From NCBI RefSeq assembly GCF_001456115.1, contig NZ_CP013264.1:2932501-2996500 (forward strand): DNA of 64,000 bases, written 5' to 3'. How positions within the stretch are numbered: position 1 is the stretch's first letter; each line of letters opens with the position of its first letter. Under the pieces are notes generated by a model. It saw only the letters and a program-made list of their open reading frames with translations. It was not told the DNA's origin and ran no database searches. Below, piece by piece: positions 1 through 8,511 of this stretch. The position numbers were made by a program, and so were the translations under genes. Origin of the DNA: Sphingobium baderi (GTDB taxonomy: Bacteria > Pseudomonadota > Alphaproteobacteria > Sphingomonadales > Sphingomonadaceae).

Positions 1-1786
1 GCCCATAGGCTCCCACCAATGCCCGATGCACCAGCAGGTCGGCATAGCGCCGGATGGGCGAGGTGAAATGCGCGTAGCTGCCCAGCGCCAGCCCGAAATG
101 CCCCATATTCTGCGGGCTGTAATAGGCCTGTGTCTGGCTGCGGAGGATCTGTTCCATGATCTGCGGTTTTTCCTCCGCCTCGCCGACGCGTTCGATCAGG
201 CGATTGAAGGTCGACGGCTTGATGACCTGCCCCAGTGCGAAGTCGATGTCGAAGGTCGCGAGATAATCCTTGAGCGCCACCAGCTTGTCGCGGCTGGGCG
301 GTTCATGGTCGCGATACATGACCGGCGCCTTCTTCGCCTCCAGCGCTTTGGCGGCGGCAACATTGGCGGCGATCATATAATCCTCGATCAGCATATGCGC
401 GTCGAGCCTTTCGCGCACGGCAACGCTCACGATTTTGCCCCATTCGTCCAGCACCACGCGCCGTTCGGGCAGGTCCAGCGCCAGCGGATCGCGCTTCTCC
501 CGCGCTCTGCGAAGCAGCGCCCAGCAGGCCCACAATGGCCTCAACGCCGGTTCCAGCAGCGCATGATCCTTCGCGCCGTCAATGGCCGCCTGCGCGTCCT
601 CATAAGCCAGCACTGCCGCCACCCGGATCACAGAACGGGAAAAGCGCCATGACGTCACCTTGCCCGCCGCGTTGACGATGAGATGACAGGCCATGGCCGC
701 CCGGTCCTCACCGGCGCGAAGGGAACACATGTCGGATGAAAGCTGGTGTGGCAGCATCGGCACGACCAGGTCAGGAAAATAGACGCTGTTCCCACGCTTG
801 CGCGCCTCCCGGTCCAGCGCGCTGCCGGGACGGACATAATAGCTGACGTCCGCGATGGCGACGATGGCGCGATAGCCTCCGGGATTGGCGGGATCGTCGT
901 CCGGCGCGGCCCAGACGGCGTCGTCATGATCGCGCGCATCCACCGGGTCGATGGCGACGATGGGCAAATGCCGCAAATCCTCGCGCTTATCCTCATGCAA
1001 AGGCAATCCGGATGCCGTGACGGCCTCCTCCTCCACCTGCTCGGAAAAGACATGGGGAATGCCGTGCTTGTGAATCGCGATCAGGCTGAAGCTGCGCGGC
1101 GCGAAGGGATCGCCTAGAATATCCGTGACACGCGCGGTGATGCGGGGCGGGCGCCCGACCGGCTCGGCCAGCACCAGATCGCCGGGCTTGGCCGTGCCCG
1201 CGTCGGAAATGGGCGTATCCCGGCGGATGCGCTTGTCGACGGGGCGCAGCCACAGCTTGCCGACGCCATTTTGTTCTTTCGGCCCTTCCTCCACCACGCC
1301 CAGCAATTCCTCGCTGGCCTTGGCGAGCTTCTTCATCGGGTGGGCGACCCAGCCGCGCCCGGCTTCCTCCGTCCGCGCCAATATCCGATCGCCGATGGTC
1401 AAAGCGCCGCGCTTGCCCCGCTCGACCACGCGCAGGCGGGGCGCGGGCTGGCCTTCCGCTTCCCAGCGTTCGGGCGTGGCGATCAGCGTGGTGTCGTCCA
1501 CATCGACGATCCGCAACACCGTCACCTTGGGCACGCCGCCCATCTTGTGAAAGGCGCGCGCGGGACCGATGTCGATCAGCCCTTCGTCCGCCATGTCCTT
1601 CAGCAGTGCCTTGAGCGCGATCTTCTCCTGCCCCTTGAGGCCGAACGCTTTGGCAATTTCACGCTTGCCCGCGGGCTGGTCGGAGGATGTGATGAACTCC
1701 ATCACCTGATCGCGGGTTGGAAAACCGGCAGGCCGCACCTTGGCGCGAGGTGTGGTCGATTTCTTCTGCTTTTCGGTAGATGCCAT
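1..1786 (-). CDS. rnr: Ribonuclease R (3' end cut by window edge)
   Basis: Processive 3'-5' exoribonuclease of the RNase II/R (RNB) family, which degrades structured RNA in the cytoplasm. The first 595 codons are present; E. coli RNase R has about 813, so the end of the RNB domain and the S1 domain lie outside the window. An N-terminal winged-helix-like region (residues 20-80) is followed by cold-shock-like segments, then the RNB catalytic motif DPVDARDHDD at about residues 281-289 with its metal-binding aspartates. The family signature FTSPIRRYADLLVHRAL is read at the very edge of the window. Start ATG at 1786 gives MASTEKQKK, which suits an RNase R N-terminus. The family call is firm. Confidence 0.95.
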   Translation of the reverse strand, partial: MASTEKQKKSTTPRAKVRPAGFPTRDQVMEFITSSDQPAGKREIAKAFGLKGQEKIALKALLKDMADEGLIDIGPARAFHKMGGVPKVTVLRIVDVDDTTLIATPERWEAEGQPAPRLRVVERGKRGALTIGDRILARTEEAGRGWVAHPMKKLAKASEELLGVVEEGPKEQNGVGKLWLRPVDKRIRRDTPISDAGTAKPGDLVLAEPVGRPPRITARVTDILGDPFAPRSFSLIAIHKHGIPHVFSEQVEEEAVTASGLPLHEDKREDLRHLPIVAIDPVDARDHDDAVWAAPDDDPANPGGYRAIVAIADVSYYVRPGSALDREARKRGNSVYFPDLVVPMLPHQLSSDMCSLRAGEDRAAMACHLIVNAAGKVTSWRFSRSVIRVAAVLAYEDAQAAIDGAKDHALLEPALRPLWACWALLRRAREKRDPLALDLPERRVVLDEWGKIVSVAVRERLDAHMLIEDYMIAANVAAAKALEAKKAPVMYRDHEPPSRDKLVALKDYLATFDIDFALGQVIKPSTFNRLIERVGEAEEKPQIMEQILRSQTQAYYSPQNMGHFGLALGSYAHFTSPIRRYADLLVHRALVGAYG

Positions 1787-1865
1787 GGCCCTGCTATAGG
1801 GAGCGCCCGGCCCCCGCGCCAGTGCGACGGGGAATAAAGACGGACAGCGCCAGGCTATTTGAAGA

Positions 1866-1940
<75 letters not shown>

Positions 1941-1966
1941 CTCGCTGTCCGGGGACGCCCATACTA

Positions 1967-2824
1967 TCAGATGACGCCGAACGTCCAGCCCTCAGTCGCG
2001 GCGATTTGCATATCGAGCGTCAGCGGCGTCCACAGCTCCGTTCTGCCCGCCGCGCCGCGCATCCATGCAGCCGTGAGCAGCGCGTCCGTGGAATGATCGT
2101 CAGGCACCGCTTTGCCATAGGGCGCGCAGTCCAGCATCGACAACGCATCGTTCAGCGCCGCGAGGCCGCGCATCTTCGTCCGCCCCTTGGGCCGTCCAGC
2201 GGCGCGGGCGGCGATGCTGGTATAGATTTCCACCACCAGCGAGCCCTGCGTCGGCAGGGAATCGAAAGGCCACACGGGCACATGGGGGCGGACCCGATGC
2301 AGCAATCGCATCCCCGCGAAGCTGGCCTTCGCCACCTGCGCCGCGCCGATGGCGTCGTAAACGGTGGAGGGTTTTCCCCCGCCCCCCGCATTATAATGCG
2401 CTTCGCAGACGCGGTTGTGCATGAAGTCGGCCTTCACCCCATCCGCCTTGCCGAAATAGAAATGGCGGCGATGCGCGCTTTCCAGCAGGCTGGCCGCGCC
2501 CAGGTCAGCGTCATCACAGATGCGCTCGACATAGGCCCAGAAATCCGGCCCCGTTTCCGGCACCGCATCGCCCGGCAGATAGCCGCCCCGTGCCATGAAG
2601 GGCGGCGCAAAGCTGAAATCGAAGCCGAAAAGCGTCAGCTTTTCCTTGGCGGCACAGATCAGCCAATCGGCCACCTCCGTGCGCGACCAGATGCCATCCG
2701 GCGCCATCACGAGAGCGGGAGCATCATCGCCCACCTCGCAGGCCGCGACCGCAATCCCCTTATGCCGCGCGCCCTTCGCCCCGGACCAGTCGATCGCAAC
2801 GAACCGCTCGAAACGGGGCGTCAC
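1967..2824 (-). CDS. Conserved hypothetical protein with N-terminal DWSGAKG motif
   Basis: A 285-residue protein beginning near the motif FVAIDWSGAKG, a pattern reminiscent of RNase H-fold proteins whose first beta strand carries an acidic residue. I do not recognise a characterised family with certainty. There is no signal peptide or membrane segment. The GTG at 2824 is preferred over longer in-frame starts because it forms a 4-base GTGA overlap with the stop of rarA, implying translational coupling, and because the conserved N-terminus begins right after it. Longer upstream starts would run through the rarA coding sequence. The coupling suggests co-expression with a replication-repair ATPase but does not prove a shared function. 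Confidence 0.75.
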   Translation of the reverse strand: MTPRFERFVAIDWSGAKGARHKGIAVAACEVGDDAPALVMAPDGIWSRTEVADWLICAAKEKLTLFGFDFSFAPPFMARGGYLPGDAVPETGPDFWAYVERICDDADLGAASLLESAHRRHFYFGKADGVKADFMHNRVCEAHYNAGGGGKPSTVYDAIGAAQVAKASFAGMRLLHRVRPHVPVWPFDSLPTQGSLVVEIYTSIAARAAGRPKGRTKMRGLAALNDALSMLDCAPYGKAVPDDHSTDALLTAAWMRGAAGRTELWTPLTLDMQIAATEGWTFGVI

Positions 2825-4131
2825 GCCTCTCCCCGCTCCTGCCGCAGCTTGTCCCAATAGGCGATGCGCTCCGCCACCCGCGCCTCGAAACCGCGATCCG
2901 TCGGTGCGTAGAAGGTCTGCGGTTCCATTTCTTCGGGCCAATAGTTCGCGCCTGAAAAGCCCTCCTGCGCCTCATGATCATATTCATATCCCTTGCCATA
3001 GCCGATCTGCTTCATCAGCTTGGTCGGCGCGTTCAGGATATTTTGCGGCGGCATCAGCGATCCGGTGTCCCGCGCCGATTTCCACGCGGACTTCATCGCC
3101 ATATAGGCCGCATTGGATTTGGGCGCGGTGGAGCAATAAAGACAAGCCTGCACGATGGCCAGTTCGCCTTCGGGGCTGCCCAGAAACTCATAGGCATCTT
3201 TGGCCGCAAGGCACTGCACCAGCGCCTGCGGATCGGCCAGGCCGATGTCCTCGCTCGCAAAGCGCACCAGCCGCCGCAGCACATAGAGCGGCTCCTCCCC
3301 CGCCATCAGCATCCGGGCGAGATAGTAAAGCGCGGCCTGCGGATCGGATCCGCGCAAGGATTTATGCAGCGCGGAGATGAGGTTGTAATGCCCCTCCCGA
3401 TCCTTGTCATAGACGGCGACGCGCCGGTGGAGCAGCGCCGATAATCCCGCCGGATCGAGCGCATCTGGCAAATCTATGGAATAAAGCGTCTCCACCTGAT
3501 TGAGCAGGAAGCGCCCATCTCCGTCCGCGCTCGCGATCAACGCCTCCCGCGCAGCGGCGTCCAGCGGCAAAGGGCGCTCCATCAACGCTTCGGCCCGGTC
3601 CAGCAGCAGCTCCAGCGCCGCCGTGTCCAGCCGCCGCAGGATCAGCACCTGTGCGCGGGACAGAAGCGCGGCGTTCAGTTCAAAGCTCGGATTTTCGGTT
3701 GTCGCGCCGACCAGCGTGACGGTGCCGTCCTCGACAAAGGGAAGAAAGCTGTCCTGTTGCGCCCGGTTGAAGCGGTGGATTTCATCCACGAAGAGCAGCG
3801 TGCGCTGTCCCATTCGCGCATGTTCCTTGGCGGCGGCAAAAACCTTCTTGAGATCGGCCACGCCGGAAAAGACAGCCGAAATCGGCTCGAACCGCATACC
3901 GACCGCATCGGCCAGCAGCCGCGAAATGGTGGTCTTGCCCGTTCCCGGCGGCCCCCAAAAGATGATGGAGGATAACCGCCCCGCCGCGACCATCCGCCCG
4001 ATCGCTCCGTCCGGGCCGGTCAGATGGTCCTGACCCACTACATCGGTCAGGGAGCGCGGACGCAGCCGGTCGGCCAGCGGGCCGCCCACCATCTCCACGG
4101 AAACATCATCCTGTGCGAAAAGATCTGCCAT
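2821..4131 (-). CDS. rarA: Replication-associated recombination protein A (AAA+ ATPase)
   Basis: 436-residue AAA+ ATPase of the RarA/MgsA/WRNIP1 family, related to clamp-loader ATPases and acting at stalled replication forks. Visible motifs are Walker A GPPGTGKTT (residues 60-68), Walker B LLFVDEIHRFN (about 112-122) and a sensor-1-like GATTENPSFE near 141. The C-terminal two-thirds has the usual RarA tetramerisation region. The length matches the family (about 440). The start at 4131 gives MADLFAQDD, typical of alphaproteobacterial RarA. It is followed by the coupled DWSGA gene; upstream is a co-directional glycosyltransferase 28 bases away. Confidence 0.95.
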   Translation of the reverse strand: MADLFAQDDVSVEMVGGPLADRLRPRSLTDVVGQDHLTGPDGAIGRMVAAGRLSSIIFWGPPGTGKTTISRLLADAVGMRFEPISAVFSGVADLKKVFAAAKEHARMGQRTLLFVDEIHRFNRAQQDSFLPFVEDGTVTLVGATTENPSFELNAALLSRAQVLILRRLDTAALELLLDRAEALMERPLPLDAAAREALIASADGDGRFLLNQVETLYSIDLPDALDPAGLSALLHRRVAVYDKDREGHYNLISALHKSLRGSDPQAALYYLARMLMAGEEPLYVLRRLVRFASEDIGLADPQALVQCLAAKDAYEFLGSPEGELAIVQACLYCSTAPKSNAAYMAMKSAWKSARDTGSLMPPQNILNAPTKLMKQIGYGKGYEYDHEAQEGFSGANYWPEEMEPQTFYAPTDRGFEARVAERIAYWDKLRQERGEA

Positions 4132-4159
4132 CGCTCCCGATATAGGGAGGCTTTGCCGT

Positions 4160-5338
4160 TCAGGGAACCGGGCTGGCCTTCATCATCGCACCTTGGGCGC
4201 GCTGGCGGATGACGCGCACATAGGTATCGACCAGCGCCTGATTGACCTGATCCCAGCCATAGCGTTCCGCCTCCGCCATGGCGGCCTGCCCCGCCTGTCC
4301 TCGCACCGCCGCATCGGAGCAATAGGTCTGCAGCGCATCGGCAAAAGCGCCAATCGCGCCGGGACGAATCAGCCGCCCGGTCACTCCGTCCGTCACCAGG
4401 CTCTCGCTGCCGGTCGCGCGGGCCGCCACGGTCGGCAGGCCACACGCCATCGCCTCCAGCGTCACATTGCCGAAGGTTTCCGTGACAGAAGGATTGAACA
4501 GCATGTCCATGCTCGCCACCGCGCGTCCCAGATCGGCGCCCTTCTGAAACCCCGTAAATACGGCGTCTGGCAACCGGTTCTGAAACCATTCGCGCGCTGG
4601 CCCTTCGCCGACCACCAACACCTTGTGACGCACCTGCCGCGCAACCAGCTGATCAATGCTGTCGGAAAAGACATCCAGCCCCTTTTCCATCACCAGCCGA
4701 CCGATAAAGCCGATGACCGGTACATCGTCCCCGATCCCGACGGACCGCCGCCATTCGGTATCGCGGCGGCCTGGGTGGAAAATTTCGCGGTCGATGCCAC
4801 GGGTCCAGATGCCCACATCATAGCTCATCCGCTGTTCGCGCAGCAGTTGCGCCATCGATTCGGACGGCGCCACGATGGCGTCGCAACGGCGATAGAAGCG
4901 CCGCAGCATCGATTCGATCACCGGCTCCAGAAAGGCCAGCCCATAATAGCGCGGATAGGTTTCGAAACGCGTATGGACGGACGCCACGGCGGGCAGCCCG
5001 TTGTTTCGCGCCCAGCTCACCGCGCGGTGCCCCAGGGGATCGGGGCTGGACACATGGACCAGATTGGGGGCGAAGGCCCGCAGATCGCGCCGCACCGCGC
5101 CAGACATGCGATAGGGAATCCGATATTCCGTGCGCCCCGGCACCGGAATGGAAGGCGCGCTCACCAGATCGCCGGTCGGTTCGAAGGCGGGTGGATCTAT
5201 GGTCGGGGAATAGACGCGTACCGCCGCGCCCTGCCGCAGCAGATAGCCGACAAAACGATTGAGCGCCTGATTCGCGCCGTCTCGCACATAATTGTAATTG
5301 CCGCTGAAAAGCGCCACGCGCAGCCCGGTTGCATCCAT
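4160..5338 (-). CDS. GT4-type glycosyltransferase
   Basis: 392-residue glycosyltransferase with the GT-B fold of family 4 (MgtA/PimB-like). The N-terminal acceptor domain has the glycine-containing stretch GNYNYVRDGANQALNRFV. The C-terminal nucleotide-sugar domain has VIGFIGRLVMEKGLD, VVGEGPA and the E-x7-E signature in PSVTETFGNVTLEAMACGLP, the donor-binding motif. Likely cytoplasmic and membrane-associated, transferring a hexose such as mannose or glucose to a lipid or glycan acceptor; the substrate cannot be read from sequence. Start ATG at 5338 is preceded by AAGGGG at good spacing. Confidence 0.88.
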   Translation of the reverse strand: MDATGLRVALFSGNYNYVRDGANQALNRFVGYLLRQGAAVRVYSPTIDPPAFEPTGDLVSAPSIPVPGRTEYRIPYRMSGAVRRDLRAFAPNLVHVSSPDPLGHRAVSWARNNGLPAVASVHTRFETYPRYYGLAFLEPVIESMLRRFYRRCDAIVAPSESMAQLLREQRMSYDVGIWTRGIDREIFHPGRRDTEWRRSVGIGDDVPVIGFIGRLVMEKGLDVFSDSIDQLVARQVRHKVLVVGEGPAREWFQNRLPDAVFTGFQKGADLGRAVASMDMLFNPSVTETFGNVTLEAMACGLPTVAARATGSESLVTDGVTGRLIRPGAIGAFADALQTYCSDAAVRGQAGQAAMAEAERYGWDQVNQALVDTYVRVIRQRAQGAMMKASPVP

Positions 5339-5447
5339 CCCGGCCCCTTAACCCAGCCCGCGCCAAAACCCAAGGGAACCCGCGCCCGCTTTGGACATTT
5401 TGCTATCGCGGGGACCAACGCCCCGCAACAGGAACGGAGACCCCGCC

Positions 5448-5666
5448 ATGCCCGATCGCCTTCACAAGGGAATGCGCGTCAGATGGAACTGGGGTCAGGG
5501 CGTGGGCCGCGGGCGGATCGCAGCCTGTTTCGACCATCAGGTCGAATACCGGATCGAAGGCATGCAGGTTCGCCGCAACGGTTCCCGGCAGAACCCCGCC
5601 TGCCTCGTCATCACGGATACGGGCAGCGAAGTGCTGAAGCTGTGGTCGGAACTCAGCGCCAGTTGA
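5448..5666 (+). CDS. Small TUDOR-like (DUF2945/hypervirulence-associated) protein
   Basis: A 72-residue protein resembling the DUF2945 family (hypervirulence-associated protein, TUDOR-like fold): LHKGMRVRWNWGQGVGRGRI near the N-terminus followed by VEYRIEGMQVRRNGS. The family is small, cytoplasmic and of unknown biochemical role. The ATG at 5448 is chosen over a longer upstream frame because a GGAG sequence precedes it at normal spacing and the domain begins right at this methionine. It stands alone, divergent from the glycosyltransferase. Confidence 0.8.
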   Translation: MPDRLHKGMRVRWNWGQGVGRGRIAACFDHQVEYRIEGMQVRRNGSRQNPACLVITDTGSEVLKLWSELSAS

Positions 5667-5724
5667 TTGCCTCTTTCTCTCCACTGGCCCTCCCCGTCGG
5701 CTTTTTCCCGTGCCATGGGGAGAC

Positions 5725-6381
5725 ATGAACAATTCCGGCATGACGATCAGCGCGCTGCTGGTGGGATCGCCCCGCCCTTTCCGGGGAGACGATCACAGCG
5801 CGATCGCCAAGCAGCCCCTATCCGGGCCGGTCCATATCGGCTGGGAAGGACTGGATGGCGATAGCGTCGCCGACCGCGTGCATCATGGCGGTTTGGACAA
5901 GGCGATCCATCTTTATCCGCAGGATCATTACGACTGGTGGAAGGAACGCAAGCCCGGCCATCCGTTGCTCGACGCGCCCGGTGCGTTCGGGGAGAATATC
6001 GCGGCGCATGGAATGACGGAAGCCGACATCCGCCTTGGCGACCGATATAGTCTGGGCAGCGCGATCGTAGAAGTGAGCCATGGCCGTCAGCCCTGTTGGA
6101 AACTGGATCATCGCTTCGGCGCCCGCGACGTCATGACGACGATTGTCAAAACGGCGCGTTGCGGCATCTATCTCCGCGTCATTCGCCAGGGCAAGGCAGA
6201 GGCGGGCATGTCGATGGACCTGCTTGATCGCCCCCTGCCCGAATGGCCAGTCGAACGCGTGTTCCGCCTGCTGATCGGTGGAGGGCACAGGACGGATATT
6301 GAAGGCGTCCGCATGCTAGCCAATATGCCGGTGCTGGCCAGCACATGGAGAGAACGCGCCCGAAAACTGGCGGGCGATTGA
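5725..6381 (+). CDS. MOSC domain protein (YiiM-like)
   Basis: 218-residue protein with a MOSC domain, the molybdenum cofactor sulfurase C-terminal fold found in YiiM and mARC. Diagnostic stretches are VHHGGLDKAIHLYP near residue 55 and the cysteine in SHGRQPCWKLDHRFG near residue 122, the position of the conserved Moco-binding cysteine. YiiM-type proteins reduce N-hydroxylated compounds; that activity is an inference here. GGGGAG lies 4-9 bases upstream of the ATG at 5725; an alternative GTG at 5710 or ATG at 5740 would change the N-terminus by five residues either way. Confidence 0.87.
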   Translation: MNNSGMTISALLVGSPRPFRGDDHSAIAKQPLSGPVHIGWEGLDGDSVADRVHHGGLDKAIHLYPQDHYDWWKERKPGHPLLDAPGAFGENIAAHGMTEADIRLGDRYSLGSAIVEVSHGRQPCWKLDHRFGARDVMTTIVKTARCGIYLRVIRQGKAEAGMSMDLLDRPLPEWPVERVFRLLIGGGHRTDIEGVRMLANMPVLASTWRERARKLAGD

Positions 6382-6525
6382 GCGCAGGCCGCATGGCGGT
6401 GTCACAGTGAATATCCTCCACCACGCCTGACCTTAATTTGTTCGATAAGACCTCATATTTCCCCTGAGTTGAGGATGGCCATTAATAGTTACCCCAGGAC
6501 GCCGCTCCACAAGCTCTGCGCGCCC

Positions 6526-6561
6526 AAAACAAAATGGGGGCCGGCATCGCTGCCGGTCCCC
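6526..6561 (-). terminator. Rho-independent terminator, minus strand
   Basis: An 11-bp stem (GGGGGCCGGCA paired with TGCCGGTCCCC, one G-T pair, loop TCGC at 6547-6550) is followed on the minus strand by the T-rich run ATTTTGTTTT. No annotated minus-strand gene precedes it, so it probably ends an unrecognised small transcript or small gene starting somewhere in 6570-7000. Confidence 0.65.
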
Positions 6562-6959
6562 ACTTCCGTCGGGGTGCATGATGTCATTTCCTGTCGGAAA
6601 TGCGATCATCAACCTCGGCGTGACCGATGTTTTCGCTTTTTGAAGGCGTCCACATCGCTATTGGCGAGGGCTTTGGACTGACGTCCTGTTCCGTCACCGA
6701 ACTTCCTGTATGGCCATGCCCGGCGTTCACTTTCGCGCGCACTTGGCATTTCTTTCCAGAAAGCCGCCCGCCTTCCACGCGATCCTTACGGATCATGTTT
6801 CAGAACGAACTACCAAAACAGTTCGCAAACTACTGATTTCTCAGGCCTTGCTGGTCGGGATTTCTCCTTTCCTTCCTGTCTCGGCAAAGCAATGCTCTCA
6901 TGGCTGACGAGTCGAACAAAGCGAATTTTGACGATCATGGGGCCGCGCCATTCAAAAGC

Positions 6960-7127
6960 TGTGGATAGATGTGGATAAGTCGGTTTATACAAGTAATAAC
7001 AGTTACTTGAATGACATATCCACACCGGATAAAGGCCGAATTCCGTGATCGGAAATAGCGATAAGTGTCGGAATGTTTTTTTCCGTTCATCGCAGCCGCT
7101 TTCCCATTCGTCGGAAAATTATCCGCA
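6960..7127. promoter_or_regulatory. Cluster of four DnaA-box-like 9-mers
   Basis: Matches to the DnaA consensus TTATCCACA or its complement are TGTGGATAG at 6960-6968 (one mismatch), TGTGGATAA at 6970-6978 (perfect), ATATCCACA at 7016-7024 (one mismatch) and TTATCCGCA at 7119-7127 (one mismatch). The first two are in tandem at 10-bp spacing. The intervening DNA is AT-rich and contains the inverted repeat at 6991-7008. The spacing and density resemble a bacterial origin or a DnaA-responsive regulatory region. Confidence 0.5.
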
Positions 7128-7221
7128 GGGATAACAGCGCCTTCCACCGTTGCCGCACGTTCATGCAACCTTGCTATGAGTTACCGGGTTGAACCGACAA
7201 ACGCTATCGGAGGAGATAATA

Positions 7222-7524
7222 ATGCGTAAAGCCATTCTAGCCCTGGCCGCAGTGTCGCTGGCCGTGCCCGTTTCCATGGCTTTTCCGACGGACGGCGCGC
7301 AGGCTCGCAAGCATCACCGTTACAAGGAATGGCGTGGTCGCGACGGCCGCACCTATTGCCGCAAGTCCAACGGCACCACCGGCCTGATCGTCGGCGGTGT
7401 AGGCGGTGCACTGGTGGGACGGGCCATCGACACCGATGGTGACCGGGCGACCGGCACGATCCTGGGTGCCGCGGGCGGCGCGCTGCTCGGCAAGGAAATC
7501 GACAGCAAGCGTCGCTGCCGCTGA
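7222..7524 (+). CDS. Glycine-zipper 2TM small envelope protein
   Basis: 100-residue exported protein. An N-terminal signal peptide (MRKAILALAAVSLAVPVSMA) is followed by a basic linker HHRYKEWRGRDGRTYC and two glycine-zipper helices, GLIVGGVGGALVGRAI and TGTILGAAGGALLGKEI. This arrangement matches the glycine-zipper 2TM domain of Rickettsia 17-kDa-antigen-like envelope proteins. The ATG at 7222 is chosen because AGGAG lies about seven bases upstream and the signal peptide starts there. A strong terminator follows at 7551. Function within the envelope is unknown. Confidence 0.85.
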   Translation: MRKAILALAAVSLAVPVSMAFPTDGAQARKHHRYKEWRGRDGRTYCRKSNGTTGLIVGGVGGALVGRAIDTDGDRATGTILGAAGGALLGKEIDSKRRCR

Positions 7525-7550
7525 CAGCCAATCGCACATAGGCATAAGGA

Positions 7551-7588
7551 AAAGGGCGGCTCCCCATCGGGAACCGCCCCTTTTTTTA
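7551..7588 (+). terminator. Rho-independent terminator, probably bidirectional
   Basis: A GGGCGGCTCCC / GGGAACCGCCC stem (one mismatch) with the loop CATC is followed by TTTTTTT. A preceding run of A residues means it could also terminate the convergent minus-strand gene at 7605-7889. Confidence 0.85.
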
Positions 7589-7604
7589 TATTGCCAGCGG
7601 GGGC

Positions 7605-7889
7605 TTATTGCGAAGTCGCGCCTTTCGCATCGGCCACCTTGAAGGCCACGGATTGTCCCCCGGTTACGCCTGAAACGCGGCCGTTCCTGACCGACAGGTT
7701 AAAGGCTACGGCATCCGGAAAACGGCGGCCGTTGATGACCTGGCCCGTCTTGGTGTCCTTCACTTCATATACATAGGTATAGCCTTCATGCGTAAAACGC
7801 TGTTTGGGCGCATCTTCGGCATGGGCGACTGTGGACGTGGCAAGAACGCCAAGAACGGCGGCAACAGCAGATTTGGACAGCATTCGCAT
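7605..7889 (-). CDS. Small periplasmic hypothetical protein
   Basis: 94-residue protein with a clear signal peptide (MRMLSKSAVAAVLGVLATST, cleavage probably after VAHA). The mature part of about 70 residues is rich in beta-strand-like stretches such as YTYVYEVKDTKTGQVINGRR. I recognise no characterised family; it appears to be a sphingomonad-type exported small protein. It converges on the glycine-zipper gene and shares the bidirectional terminator at 7551-7588. AAGGAG precedes the ATG at 7889. Confidence 0.7.
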   Translation of the reverse strand: MRMLSKSAVAAVLGVLATSTVAHAEDAPKQRFTHEGYTYVYEVKDTKTGQVINGRRFPDAVAFNLSVRNGRVSGVTGGQSVAFKVADAKGATSQ

Positions 7890-8033
7890 AGGTTATCTCC
7901 TTGTGAATGCCGATCAAACACCTCTATCAATTTCTTGTTTTTTCAAGGATTAATGTCGCCGACGCGCACCCCCGCTGCAATCGCAAATCATGCCGGAACG
8001 ATTGCGCGCCACGCAATCATATCGGTTGGCAGA

Positions 8034-8441
8034 TCAAGCCTTTGACATGGCAAGGATATGCTGGAACTCCGCCTTGCTGAGCGGGGACACCGACAGGCGC
8101 GATTGACGCAACATCACCATGTCGGACAGCGCCGAATCGGTTTTCATGGCCTTGAGCGTCACCGGCTTGGCCAGCTTTTCCTTGGGGGCCACATGGACGG
8201 CGACCCATTTCCCCGTCTCGTCCGTGCTGTCGGGCGCGGCCTCCTCCACAATCTCCATCACCCCGACGGCTTCGACGCCGATATTGCTGTGATAGAAGAA
8301 GGCCAGATCCCCCTTCTTCATCGCCATCATGTGCAGCTTTGCCGCATGGTTACGCACGCCGTCCCATTCCGCTTTCCCTTTTTCGACCAGGTCATCGTAG
8401 GAAAAGACATCGGGTTCGGATTTCATCAGCCAATAATTCAT
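8034..8441 (-). CDS. EVE domain-containing protein
   Basis: 135-residue single-domain EVE protein (PUA-like fold; family known for binding modified bases in nucleic acids). The characteristic N-terminus MNYWLMKSEPDVFSYDDL and the motif WDGVRNHAAKLHMMAMKKGD are clear, as is a central GVMEIVEEA strand. ATG at 8441 is chosen because AGGAGG precedes it and the domain begins there; an upstream in-frame start would add 19 unconserved residues. It is divergent from the 2OG-Fe oxygenase. Confidence 0.9.
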   Translation of the reverse strand: MNYWLMKSEPDVFSYDDLVEKGKAEWDGVRNHAAKLHMMAMKKGDLAFFYHSNIGVEAVGVMEIVEEAAPDSTDETGKWVAVHVAPKEKLAKPVTLKAMKTDSALSDMVMLRQSRLSVSPLSKAEFQHILAMSKA

Positions 8442-8511
8442 GCTCCCTCCTTGCATGAGCGGCAAAGGACGATCAAGGACCGGATGACATTCGGGCAAGC
8501 GAGGTGATGGC

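Larger units (their letters stand above)
6382..7221. other. 840-bp gene-poor region with DnaA-box cluster
   Basis: No convincing protein gene occupies this stretch, which is visibly richer in A+T than its neighbours. The left part holds a minus-strand terminator hairpin (6526-6561). The right part (6960-7127) holds several TTATCCACA-like sequences and the perfect inverted repeat AAGTAA-N6-TTACTT at 6991-7008 in an AT-rich tract. It could be a replication origin, a DnaA-titrating or DnaA-regulated promoter region, or a non-coding RNA locus. Confidence 0.6.

Noticed and set aside
4193..5728. A 511-codon plus-strand frame
   Set aside because: Antisense to the GT4 glycosyltransferase; compositionally arginine/histidine/proline rich with no domain.
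6584..6796. Possible 70-residue minus-strand protein
   Set aside because: No strong ribosome site, weak GC3 bias and no domain; kept only as a possible transcript in the findings.
6935..7168. 77-codon minus-strand frame across the DnaA-box cluster
   Set aside because: AT-rich non-coding composition, no ribosome site, and it would cover all DnaA-like boxes.
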